Origin: Flavobacterium soyae
Lineage (GTDB): Bacteria; Bacteroidota; Bacteroidia; Flavobacteriales; Flavobacteriaceae
NCBI RefSeq assembly: GCF_021245985.1
Contig: NZ_JAJQXA010000015.1
Location: 38,438 to 102,437 of the forward strand
DNA length: 64,000 nucleotides
Direction of reading: 5' to 3'
The notes below the pieces were generated by a model. The model had not been told where the DNA came from. It did not search any database and saw only the letters and a list, made by a program, of their open reading frames with translations. The position numbers and the translations under genes were made by a program. Shown piece by piece: positions 37,281-46,700 of this stretch. The first letter of the stretch is position 1. The number at the start of each line of letters is the position of its first letter.

Positions 37281-38111
37281 ATGGATGCCATTAAAGTTTT
37301 TGAAGATAAAAAAGTACGAAGCCATTATGATACCGATAATGAAATTTGGTATTTTTCTATAGTGGATATTGTTGAGGCATTAACAGATTCTAAAAACCCG
37401 ACAGATTATTTAAAAAAAATCAGAAAGAGAGATGTTGAACTTGGAAGTTACATAGGGACAAATTGTCCCCAGGTAACAATGCTGACTAATGGGAAAAAGC
37501 GTAAAACATTGGCAGGCAACGTTGAGAATATTTTTAGAATAGTACAATCCATTCCATCTCCTAAAGCTGAACCGTTTAAACAATGGCTAGCAAAAGTTGG
37601 TTATGAACGTATTCAGGAAATTCAAGATCCGGTGCAAAGCATTGATCGGGCGAGAGAAAACTGGAAACAACATGGAAGAAGCGAAAAGTGGATTCAGCAA
37701 CGCATGATGGGACAAGAAACCCGAAATAAGCTAACTGATTATTGGAAAGAAGCGGGTATTGAAGAGAAAAATGAATTTGCAATTCTAACTAATATTATTC
37801 ATCAGGAATGGACTGGTCTTTCAGTGAAAGAACATAAAGAAGCAAAAGGCTTAAAGTCACAAAATCTTAGAGATCACATGAGCGAGGCTGAACTTATTTT
37901 TACTGCGCTGGCTGAACTTTCAACAAGACAAATAGCCGAAAATGATGAAGCAAAAGGAATAATCGAAAATGCAGTGGCAAGCAAAAAGGGTGGAGCAGTG
38001 GCAAAAAATGCGAGAGTTGAACTGGAACAGCAAACGGGCAAAAATGTAGTGACAAATGAGAATTTTTTGCCTCCTGCAGACGAGAAAAAGACTTTACCTA
38101 GGAAGAAATAA
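37281..38111 (+). CDS. Bro-N / DinD-like antirepressor-type protein
   Basis: 276-residue cytoplasmic protein without signal peptide, out of place among secreted enzymes. The N-terminal 110 residues match a Bro-N domain (IWYFSIVDIVEALTDSKNPT, DYLKKIRKRD, VENIFRIVQSIPSPKAEPFK), as in phage antirepressors. The C-terminal half (ENWKQHGRSEKWIQQRMMGQ, LTNIIHQEWTGLSVKEHKEA, LRDHMSEAELIFTALAE) resembles DinD-like proteins of SOS and prophage regions. The short gap after GH78 contains ACTATTGTAGACTATTGTA, a direct repeat. A DNA-binding or damage-response role is known for relatives; a role in the PUL is only a possibility. It may be a stray cargo gene. Confidence 0.75.
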   Translation: MDAIKVFEDKKVRSHYDTDNEIWYFSIVDIVEALTDSKNPTDYLKKIRKRDVELGSYIGTNCPQVTMLTNGKKRKTLAGNVENIFRIVQSIPSPKAEPFKQWLAKVGYERIQEIQDPVQSIDRARENWKQHGRSEKWIQQRMMGQETRNKLTDYWKEAGIEEKNEFAILTNIIHQEWTGLSVKEHKEAKGLKSQNLRDHMSEAELIFTALAELSTRQIAENDEAKGIIENAVASKKGGAVAKNARVELEQQTGKNVVTNENFLPPADEKKTLPRKK

Positions 38112-38245
38112 TATTTTTTTCTCAAAAAATGAACTCTTAGAAATATTACTTTGATATAATAAAAAAAATAAATGAGATTTCGGATATTACGTTTTCGTCA
38201 GGAAATTTTGAGATAAACGTTAAATAATCTGCATTTTTAATAATT

Positions 38246-38290
38246 CGGGACAGTACAGGATGCATTGTTAATTTTTTGGTGTTATTTTTA
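38246..38290 (+). promoter_or_regulatory. Promoter with the same putative activator site as susC
   Basis: CGGGACAGTACAGGATG (38246-38262) matches 13 of 17 bases of the motif before susC. Its ACAGGA starts 28 bases before TATTTTTA (38283-38290), a -7-like element, the same spacing as at susC. A second similar -7 candidate lies at 38302-38309. The gap 38112-38370 otherwise shows nothing coding. Confidence 0.5.
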
Positions 38291-38370
38291 CACTTATTAA
38301 ATATTTTTACCTAAAAAAATGTTAGGTATGTATTTATAGTCAAAAAAAATAATTCATAATTTAATTAAGA

Positions 38371-39516
38371 ATGAAGTTAGCAAAATTAGCATTTGTCTTG
38401 TTTGGACTTTTCCTTTTAGGAAGCTGTAAATCGGCTTTAGAGAAAAAGACTTGGAAAGAAGGAATTTTAGTAGATCAATTTGTTTACGATAAAGCACCTT
38501 ATCCGTCTTGTCACGCCATTACAATTGTCGAAGCTACAAATGGTGATTTAGTTGCCTCATGGTTTGGAGGAACGCACGAAAGAAATCCTGATGTTTGCAT
38601 TTATGTAGCCATCAAACCAAAAGGAAGCGATACTTGGAACGAAGGCGTAAAAGTTGCCGACGGTGTCATGAAAGAAGGACCGAGATTACCAACTTGGAAT
38701 CCGGTTTTATATCAAATTCCAGGAGGTGATTTAATGTTATTCTACAAAATAGGACCAAAACCATCAGAATGGTGGGGCGTAATCAGAACTTCATCTGACG
38801 GCGGAAAAACGTGGTCTGAGGCTCAAAAAATGCCAGACGGTTTCTTAGGGCCAATCAAAAATAAACCAGTTTTATTAAGCAACGGAACTTTATTGTGCCC
38901 GTCAAGTATTGAAGGCGACGGATGGAGACTTCGTATGGAATCTACTCCAGATTTTGGAAAAACTTGGGTAATGGGCGATACGCTTCCGAGAGGAAAACAG
39001 AAAATCAATGCAATCCAGCCAAGTATTTTATTTCATAAAGATGGAAGTATTCAGGCTATCGGAAGAACAAGAAACAGAGCTATTTTTAGTACATTCTCAA
39101 AAGACAACGGAAAAACTTGGTCGGATGTAGAGTTAATCGGACTTCCAAATAACAACTCAGGAACCGATGCTGTAACGTTAAAAGATGGTAGACATTTGTT
39201 AGTTTACAATCATGTTTTGCCTCCAGGAAAAGAAGCGAAAGGGCCAAGAACACCTTTGAATGTTTCGGTTTCTAAAGATGGAATCAATTGGAATGCCGCT
39301 TTGGTTTTAGAAGATTCAAAAATCAGTCAGTATTCTTATCCTTCAATGATTCAAAGCTCAGACGGAATGGTTCATATCGTTTATACTTGGAGAAGAGAAA
39401 AACTGAAATATGTAAAAGTGGATCCGAGTAAACTGGTTGCGCTTCCAATCAAAAACGGAATCTGGCCAGGTGAGGAAGGAAAAGTAGTTACAGCTGTAAA
39501 AGCGGAAGAAGAGTAA
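38371..39516 (+). CDS. BNR/sialidase-like lipoprotein
   Basis: 381-residue lipoprotein (lipobox LLGSC, Cys22). Asp-box turns SSDGGKTWSE, TPDFGKTW, SKDNGKTWSD and SKDGINWN define a six-bladed propeller. The opening (CHAITIVEATNGDLVASWFG, then ERNPDVCIYVA) fits the BNR_2 group whose members are called sialidases by fold only. No complete sialidase Arg triad was assigned. It starts a new transcription unit with its own promoter sharing the susC motif. Because RG-II contains the ulosonic acids Kdo and Dha, which resemble sialic acid, a hydrolase for one of these is conceivable, but this is speculation. Confidence 0.65.
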   Translation: MKLAKLAFVLFGLFLLGSCKSALEKKTWKEGILVDQFVYDKAPYPSCHAITIVEATNGDLVASWFGGTHERNPDVCIYVAIKPKGSDTWNEGVKVADGVMKEGPRLPTWNPVLYQIPGGDLMLFYKIGPKPSEWWGVIRTSSDGGKTWSEAQKMPDGFLGPIKNKPVLLSNGTLLCPSSIEGDGWRLRMESTPDFGKTWVMGDTLPRGKQKINAIQPSILFHKDGSIQAIGRTRNRAIFSTFSKDNGKTWSDVELIGLPNNNSGTDAVTLKDGRHLLVYNHVLPPGKEAKGPRTPLNVSVSKDGINWNAALVLEDSKISQYSYPSMIQSSDGMVHIVYTWRREKLKYVKVDPSKLVALPIKNGIWPGEEGKVVTAVKAEEE

Positions 39517-39525
39517 AATAAGTTC

Positions 39526-39595
39526 GCCACGAATTTTACTAATTTCCACAAATTTTTTAAAATAATAATTCGTGAAAATTGGTGCAATTCGTGGC
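39526..39595. repeat. Extragenic palindrome (GCCACGAATT type)
   Basis: Arms GCCACGAATTTTACTAATTT and AATTGGTGCAATTCGTGGC, imperfect, immediately after the lipoprotein gene and directly followed by the next element. Confidence 0.8.
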
Positions 39596-39608
39596 AAAAA
39601 AATATAAA

Positions 39609-39750
39609 GCCACAGATTAAAAGGATTAAAATGATTTTTTATTCTAGTTAATCTCTAAAATCTGCTCAATCTGCGAGAGTAAAATTTTTCCCGCAGATTA
39701 AGCAGATCGAGCAGATTTTTTTAATCCTTTTAATCTTTATAATCTGTGGC
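39609..39750. repeat. Nested extragenic palindrome (GCCACAGATTAAAAGG type)
   Basis: Outer arms GCCACAGATTAAAAGGATTA and CCTTTTAATC plus TATAATCTGTGGC. Inner hairpin AATCTGCTCAATCTGCG / CGCAGATTAAGCAGAT. Ends 15 bases before the next start codon. Confidence 0.87.
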
Positions 39751-39765
39751 AAAAAAATATAAAGA

Positions 39766-40650
39766 ATGAAATCTAAAAAACATTTATTAATTGCAATGCT
39801 TGTTGTTCTATTAACAACATTCAATAGTTGTGCAACGGCTCAGTCTTCTAATAAAAAGCAAAAATACAAAGTGGCAGTTTGCGATTGGATGATTTTGAAA
39901 AGACAAAAATTAGGTGCTTTTGGTTTAGCAGCTGAAATAAAAGCTGACGGAATCGAACTGGATATGGGAGGTTTAGGAAATAGACCAACATTTGACAGCA
40001 AACTAGGCGACCCAGCAGAAAGACAAAAATTCTTAGATAAATCGAAAGAAACTGGAGTAGGAATCAGTTCTATTGCAATGTCGGGTTTTTATGCACAATC
40101 TTTTGCCACAAGAGAAATCACACCAATGATTACGGATTGTATTCAGGCAATGAAAAACATGAAAGTAAAAGTGGCATATCTTCCGTTGGGAACTCAGACC
40201 GATTTAGTTAAGAATCCAGAATTACGTCCAGAAGTAATTAAGAGATTACAATGGGCAGGAAAAGAAGTCGGGAAAATTGGCGGAGTTATAGCAATTGAGA
40301 CTTCTTTGAGTGCGACTGAAGAGAAAAAACTTTTAGATGAAGTCGGTTCAAAATACATTAAAAGCTCTTTCAATTTTGCAAATGCTTTAGATAATAAAAG
40401 AGATATTTCATCCGAATTAAAAATATTAGGAAAGAAATATTTAGCGCAGATTCACGCTTCAAATACCGATCAATTTTGGTTAGAAAATGACAAAGCGATC
40501 GACATGCCAAAAATCAAACAAACTTTGGATGAAATGAAATGGAGCGGATGGCTAATTGTAGAGCGTTCTCGCGACGTAACGCAAGTGCATAATGTAAAAG
40601 CTAATTACGGAGCAAATGTGGCTTATTTAAAACGCATTTTCCAGAATTAA
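39766..40650 (+). CDS. Secreted sugar isomerase/epimerase-like TIM-barrel protein
   Basis: 294-residue protein with a lipobox-like signal (FNSCAT, Cys22), so it acts outside the cytoplasm. The fold is the xylose-isomerase-like TIM barrel: KADGIELDMGG, KETGVGISSIAMSGFY, VAYLPLGTQTDL, GGVIAIETSLSA, KKYLAQIHASNTDQFWLEND and GWLIVERSRDV. Glu177 in AIETS and His233 in QIHAS occupy the usual metal-ligand places, though the first ligands are less clear. Cytoplasmic relatives isomerise sugars or sugar acids; secreted forms are common in PULs with unknown substrate. It is second in the 38371 unit. Confidence 0.65.
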   Translation: MKSKKHLLIAMLVVLLTTFNSCATAQSSNKKQKYKVAVCDWMILKRQKLGAFGLAAEIKADGIELDMGGLGNRPTFDSKLGDPAERQKFLDKSKETGVGISSIAMSGFYAQSFATREITPMITDCIQAMKNMKVKVAYLPLGTQTDLVKNPELRPEVIKRLQWAGKEVGKIGGVIAIETSLSATEEKKLLDEVGSKYIKSSFNFANALDNKRDISSELKILGKKYLAQIHASNTDQFWLENDKAIDMPKIKQTLDEMKWSGWLIVERSRDVTQVHNVKANYGANVAYLKRIFQN

Positions 40651-40655
40651 TTTTT

Positions 40656-40719
40656 AGCCACAGATTAAAAGGATTAAAATGATTTTTTAAATCTGTGAAA
40701 ATCCTTTTAATCTGTGGCT
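40656..40719. repeat. Extragenic palindrome (GCCACAGATTAAAAGG type)
   Basis: AGCCACAGATTAAAAGGATT and AATCCTTTTAATCTGTGGCT are exact complements; they are separated by about 24 bases. Confidence 0.87.
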
Positions 40720-40737
40720 AAAGAATAAAATCTCACT

Positions 40738-40841
40738 TTTGTCATTTCGACGAAGGAGAAATCACATTAGAATTTCCGCTAAGTATATCGCCAATCTTTG
40801 TCGATTCCCGAGTGTGATTTCTCCTTCGTCGAAATGACAAA
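40738..40841. repeat. Extragenic palindrome, GTCATTTCGAC family, copy 7 (reverse)
   Basis: Arms TTTGTCATTTCGACGAAGGA and TCCTTCGTCGAAATGACAAA. The core CGCCAATCTTTGTCGATTCC is the complement of the core in copies 1 and 2, so it is inserted in the opposite direction. Confidence 0.88.
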
Positions 40842-40878
40842 CTAGATGGGAATTTTTAATGAATAAAATTAAAATACC

Positions 40879-43608
40879 ATGAAATATTTACAATTACTTT
40901 TTTTATGTCTTTACGTCTCTTTCGCGACAGCGCAGAACATCACAGTTGTAAGTGATCCGAGTTCGCCTAGAGCAAAGTTTGGAGCAGCCAAATTATCTGA
41001 AATGCTTTCTGCAAAAGGATTCAGCGTAACTTCTTCTGATAAATTCAAAAAATCAAAAGATAAAGTAATTGTAATTGGAGAAAAAGGAACCGATTTCTGG
41101 AAGAAAAATGCTAAAAGCGCTAAAATCAACGATAGCAAATTAACTAAGAAAGAAGGTTTCCAGATTCGCACTCAAAATAATATAATTTATATTGAAGGAA
41201 CAGATGCTTCAGGAACTTTGTATGGTGCATTAGAATTAGCAGATAGAATTAAAACTTCAGGTCAGCTTCCATCAGAAATCAATATTGATGATAGTCCAGA
41301 AATGGTTTTGAGAGGAGCTTGCATCGGAATGCAGAAACCAGTTTATCTTCCAGGACGTGACGTTTACGAATATCCGTATACGCCAGAAACTTTTCCTTGG
41401 TTTTATGATAAAGCACTTTGGATTAAATACTTAGATATGTTGGTAGAAAACCGCATGAACTCTTTGTATTTATGGAACGGACATCCGTTTGCTTCTTTGG
41501 TAAAACTAAAAGAATATCCGTTTGCTGTTGAAGTAAGCGACGAAGATTTCAAAAAGAATGAAGAAATCTATAAATTCTTAACCGTTGAAGCAAACAAACG
41601 TGGAATCTGGGTAATCCAGATGTTTTACAATATTATTGTTTCTAAACCTTTTGCAGAACATTACAATATTAAAACTCAAGATCGTTCGCGTCCAATTACA
41701 CCGTTACTTTCAGATTATACCAGAAAATCTATTGCTGCTTTTATCGAAAAATATCCAAACGTAGGTTTAATGGTTTGTTTGGGCGAAGCCATTAATACCG
41801 TTGATGATGATGTAGAATGGTTTACCAAAACGATTATTCCGGGTGTTCGTGATGGTTTACAGGCATTAGGAAAAACAGAAGAACCGCCAATTATCCTTCG
41901 TTCTCACGATACAGACGGGCCTTTGGTAATGGAAAAATCACTTCCATTATATAAAAACTTATATACAGAAAGCAAATATACAGGAGAATCTTTAACGACT
42001 TATACGCCGGGTGGACCTTGGGGAGAAACGCATAAACAATTAAGTGCTTTAAAATCAATTCATATTGAAAATGTTCATATTTTGGCAAACTTAGAGCCTT
42101 TCAGATATGGTTCTCCAGATTTTATTCAAAAAACGGTTAAAGCGATGCATAGTGTTCATGGAGCAAATGCGCTACATTTATATCCGCAGGCATCTTATTG
42201 GGATTGGCCTTACTCGGCAGATAAAACAAAATCAGGAGAACGTTTATTAGAAATGGATCGTGACTGGATTTGGTACAAAGCTTGGGCAAGATACGCTTGG
42301 GACAGTAAAAGAGATCGAAACGAAGAAGTTAAATATTGGGATAATGATTTAGCTGCGAAATTCGGAACAACTCAAGAAGCAGCAAATAACATTCTAAAAG
42401 CTTACGAAGAAACTGGAGAGATTGCTCCAAAAACCTTAAGACGTTTCGGAATCACAGAAGGAAATCGTCAGACTTTATTGTTAGGAATGTTTGAAAGTCA
42501 GTTGGTGAATCCGTCCAAATGGAGAGTATATCCTGGATTCCACGAATCTTGTGGACCAGCGGGCGAATTGCTTTTAGAATATGCTAAAAAAGAATGGAAT
42601 AAAGAACCGCATTCTGGTGAACTTCCAACTCAAATTATTGCTGAAATTACAGAACATGGAAGATTAGCTGTTGAAGCAATCGACAAAGCCGAAGCCAGCG
42701 TAACCAAAGACAAAGAAGAATTTGCACGTCTTAAAAATGATATGCATGCGTATAAGGCTTTCGCCGATTTTTTCTCAGAAAAAGTAAAAGCCGCTTTATT
42801 GGTTTTAAGATACAGTTATTCTAACGATATTGCTGATTTAGACAAAGCAATGCCTCATTTAGAAAAGAGCATTGAGTATTATGAGTTATTGGTAAAACTA
42901 ACAAAAGATACCTATTACTATGCCAACAGTATGCAAACTGCTCAACGCCGAATCCCAATTGGAGGAGATGACGGAAACAACAAAACTTGGGCAGAATTAT
43001 TACCGCATTACGAGCGTGAATTGGCTAATTTCAAGAGAAATCTAGAGAAGCTAAAATCTTCAAAAGACGGTAAGATCGAAACCAAAGAAGGAAAACCTTG
43101 GAAACCAGCCGAAGTAACTTTTATAGATGAAAAACTGGGAACGTATTTAGTAAAAACTGGAACAAAAGTGTACGGAACAGATATTTCGGAGTTAACTAAA
43201 ATTGCTCCTGAACTTCAAAACCTAAGAGGATTCTCATTTGTAGAAAACGATCAAAATGAAAAAGGAACACATTTGAAGTTTAGAAACACAAAAGCGGTTA
43301 AATTAGTGGTAGGATATTTCAATTCAGATCAGAAGAGATTCTTATTACCACCAAGTTTGGAGACAGATGCAGCAGGAAATGCGCACGGTCAAGCCGAAGT
43401 GATTCTGGCAAGTGCCATGAATTTGAAAGATTTGCCACGTGTAAACATTCATACTTATACTTTTCAGCCGGGTGAGAATAAATTAGATTTAGGTAAAGGA
43501 AAAGTATTAATTTTAGGTTTCATCGACGCAGATCAAACCATAACACCACGTGATGTTGGGTATATCAATGCAGGAGAAAAAGCAGCTATTGATTGGTTGT
43601 TTTATTAG
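40879..43608 (+). CDS. Large TIM-barrel glycosidase with GH67/GH20-type N-domain
   Basis: 909-residue secreted protein; signal peptide ends FATAQ (residue 19). Residues about 20-135 form the alpha/beta domain seen before GH67, GH20 and GH115 barrels (SPRAKFGAAKLSEML, GFQIRTQNNIIYIEGTDASG, LYGALELADRI). The barrel follows (about 145-500): WIKYLDMLVENRMNSLYLWN, GIWVIQMFYNIIVS, LMVCLGEAINTV (Glu303), ILRSHDTDG, LYTESKYTGE (Glu364) and HLYPQASYWDWPYSADKT. A helical region and a beta-sandwich end the chain. Two glutamates on successive strands suggest a retaining enzyme. Size and layout recall the RG-II alpha-galacturonidase family GH138, but this comparison is from memory and tentative. Confidence 0.65.
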   Translation: MKYLQLLFLCLYVSFATAQNITVVSDPSSPRAKFGAAKLSEMLSAKGFSVTSSDKFKKSKDKVIVIGEKGTDFWKKNAKSAKINDSKLTKKEGFQIRTQNNIIYIEGTDASGTLYGALELADRIKTSGQLPSEINIDDSPEMVLRGACIGMQKPVYLPGRDVYEYPYTPETFPWFYDKALWIKYLDMLVENRMNSLYLWNGHPFASLVKLKEYPFAVEVSDEDFKKNEEIYKFLTVEANKRGIWVIQMFYNIIVSKPFAEHYNIKTQDRSRPITPLLSDYTRKSIAAFIEKYPNVGLMVCLGEAINTVDDDVEWFTKTIIPGVRDGLQALGKTEEPPIILRSHDTDGPLVMEKSLPLYKNLYTESKYTGESLTTYTPGGPWGETHKQLSALKSIHIENVHILANLEPFRYGSPDFIQKTVKAMHSVHGANALHLYPQASYWDWPYSADKTKSGERLLEMDRDWIWYKAWARYAWDSKRDRNEEVKYWDNDLAAKFGTTQEAANNILKAYEETGEIAPKTLRRFGITEGNRQTLLLGMFESQLVNPSKWRVYPGFHESCGPAGELLLEYAKKEWNKEPHSGELPTQIIAEITEHGRLAVEAIDKAEASVTKDKEEFARLKNDMHAYKAFADFFSEKVKAALLVLRYSYSNDIADLDKAMPHLEKSIEYYELLVKLTKDTYYYANSMQTAQRRIPIGGDDGNNKTWAELLPHYERELANFKRNLEKLKSSKDGKIETKEGKPWKPAEVTFIDEKLGTYLVKTGTKVYGTDISELTKIAPELQNLRGFSFVENDQNEKGTHLKFRNTKAVKLVVGYFNSDQKRFLLPPSLETDAAGNAHGQAEVILASAMNLKDLPRVNIHTYTFQPGENKLDLGKGKVLILGFIDADQTITPRDVGYINAGEKAAIDWLFY

Positions 43609-43615
43609 CCTATGC

Positions 43616-43699
43616 GTTCCTGCAAGGTTTTCAAAACCTTGTAGGTATTATAAATGGACGTTAAAAGTAAACCTACAAGGTTTTGAAAACCTTGCAGGA
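43616..43699. repeat. Paired palindromes (CCTGCAAGGTTTTC type)
   Basis: Left unit TTCCTGCAAGGTTTTCAAAA and right unit ACCTACAAGGTTTTGAAAAC, each self-complementary and complementary to one another, 20 bases apart. It fills the whole gap before the GH2 gene. The right unit provides a false in-frame TTG start. Confidence 0.85.
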
Positions 43700-43709
43700 C
43701 ATAGAAAAT

Positions 43710-46700
43710 ATGAATAGAATAGTTTTTTTTATTTTTTGTTTTTTTTCAAGTCTTTGCTTTGTTTGGAGTCAGAGCAAAGATTCGGGGAAGTTTCGTAAAG
43801 AAATTTCACTGAATTCGTCTTGGGAAACCGTAATACTGGATAATCTTCCGCTGAAAGAAGAAGATTTTGTAGAAAATCCAAAAACTGATTCCAATTGGCA
43901 GCAGGTTAGTGTGCCTCACAATTGGGATCAGTATTATGGTTTCAGAAGAACAAAACATGGAAATTTGCATGGTACTGCTTGGTATAAAAAGACAGTAAAA
44001 CTCGATAAGAAAGACAGTTTAAAACAACATTTTCTTTATTTTGAAGGTGTAAGTTCTTATGCAACGGTTTGGATAAACGGTAAAAAAGTAGGCGAACACA
44101 AAGGCGGAAGAACTACTTTCACTTTAGACATTTCCAAAGCAGTTTCTTTCGATGCAGCAAATATCATTGTAGTAAAAGTAGCGCATCCCTCTTTTATTGC
44201 CGATTTGCCTTGGGTTTGCGGTGGCTGTTCTGGCGAATGGGGATTTTCAGAAGGTTCTCAGCCAATGGGAATTTTTAGACCTGTTACTTTAGTTGTTACA
44301 AATGATGTGAGAATTCAGCCTTTTGGTGTTCATATTTGGAATGACAAATCGGTTTCAAAACAAAAAGCAATTCTGCATACCACTACAGAAATCAAGAATT
44401 ACAGCACTTCACAACGAAACTTAATTGTCGAAAATACCCTTTTGGATTCTTCAGGAAAGAAGGTTGCTATCAATAAAAGCGATAACAAAATCAATTCGGG
44501 AGAAACAAAGGAAATAGCACAGGCACTTCCTGAGATTCAGAATCCGAAATTATGGTCGCCATCCAATCCGTACTTGTATAAATTGGTGACTTCAATTTAT
44601 GAAAATGGAAAAATAATCGATCAGTTAACAACTTCGTACGGAATTCGTTGGGTAAGTTGGCCAGTTAGCCGTGACGGAAAAGACAATCGTTTTTTCATAA
44701 ATGATGAGCCTGTTTTTATAAACGGCGTTTGCGAATACGAGCATTTAATTGGAAAAAGTCATTCGTTTTCAGACGAAATGATTCATTCTAGAATCGAACA
44801 AATCAAAGCAGGCGGATTTAATGCTTTTAGAGAAGCGCATCAGCCTCATAATTTATTGTATCAAAAAGAATTAGACGAAAACGGAATCCTGTTTTGGAGT
44901 CAGTTTTCAGTACATATTTGGTACGATACGCCTGAGTTTAAAGAAAATTTCAAAACCTTATTACGAGAATGGATTAAGGAACGAAGAAATAGTCCATCTG
45001 TTGTCATGTGGGGATTGCAGAATGAAAGTACGATTCCGAAGGAATTTGCAGAAGAATGCACGCAGATTATCCGAGAAATGGATCCGTTATCGGCTTCTCA
45101 AAGGATTGTAACAACTTGTAATGGCGGAGAAGGAACCGACTGGAATGTCGTTCAAAACTGGTCGGGAACGTATGGCGGAGATCCGTTAAAATACCATCTG
45201 GAAATGACCACTCAGTTATTAAACGGAGAATACGGCGCATGGCGTTCAGCCGATTTGCATACAGAAGGTGAGTTTGACCAAAAAGGAACTTTAAGCGAAA
45301 ACCGTTTTTCTCAGTTAATGGAAATTAAAGTTAGAGAAGCCGAATCGGTAAAAGATAAAATTGCGGGACAGTTTAATTGGCTTTTTGCTTCGCACGAAAA
45401 TCCGGGACGAGTGCAGAACGGAGAAGGTTTTAGAGACATTGACAAAGTTGGCCCAGTAAATTACAAAGGACTTTTTACCATTTGGGGCGAGCCTTTGGAT
45501 GCTTTTTATATGTATCGCGCCAATTATGTTTCGAACAAAACCAATCCGATGGTGTATATCGTTTCGCATACTTGGCCAAGCCGCTGGGAAAAACCTGGAA
45601 TCAAGAACGGAATCGATATTTATTCCAATTGTGACGAAGTAGAATTGTTTAATGATATCAATAAAGCTTCACTTGGAAAACTAAAAAATCCAGGAATCGG
45701 ACAGCATTTTCAATTCAATAATGTCAATATTCAGTACAATGTTTTGTATGCTGTTGGCTATGTAAACGGAAAAGCTGTTGCTAAAGATTATATTGTTTTA
45801 AATAACCTTCCAAAAGCACCTAATTTAGATGTTTTAACCACCAATAAAGCAGATATTACAAAAGCCAAAAGCGGTTATAATTATATTTACAGAGTAAATT
45901 GCGGAGGTTCAGAATTGACAGATTCTGCTGGAAATACGTGGTTTTCCGATACACACAAAAATGGACAAAACAGTTGGGGTTCATTATCTTGGACAGATAA
46001 TTTTGAAAAACTTCCAGACTTTTTTGCCAGTCAAAGAACCACTTTCGACCCGATAAAGGGAACAAAAGATCCTGAGTTGTTTCAAAGTTTTAGATACGGA
46101 GTTGATAAACTGCGTTACGAATTTCCTGCACCAGATGGCGAATATTTAGTAGAATTGTATTTCACAGAACCATGGTACGGAACTGGCGGAGGCTTAGACT
46201 GCAAAGGCTGGCGTTTGTTTGATGTTGCCATCAATGATAATGTTGTTTTAAAAGATTTCGATATTTGGGCAGAAGCAGAACATGATAATGCGTTGAAGAA
46301 AACATTCAAAGTAAAAAGCATAGATGGAAAAATTGTGATTTCGTTTCCAAATGTAAAAGCTTCACAAGCGATTATTTCTGCGATTGCGATTGCAACAAAA
46401 GATATTCATGCAAGACCAGCTTCAGAATCTTTAAAAAACATTCAGAATTTGCTTTTAGATTCTTATGATAAAACCAACAGAATAGCTTCATGGCTGGATA
46501 TTAATTCAAAACAATATTCTGATTCTGATGTTGTTTTTACCGAATTGCCTTCTGAGGTTTTTGGAGCAGATTATTTACAGTTTTCTTCTCATTCTAAAAA
46601 TAATGGTTCGTTTACTGCTAAAGAAGAATCGACAGTTTATATTTTAGTTGACGATAAAAAGAAGACATTAAAAGGGCTTTCGGATTATAAAAAAATAGAG

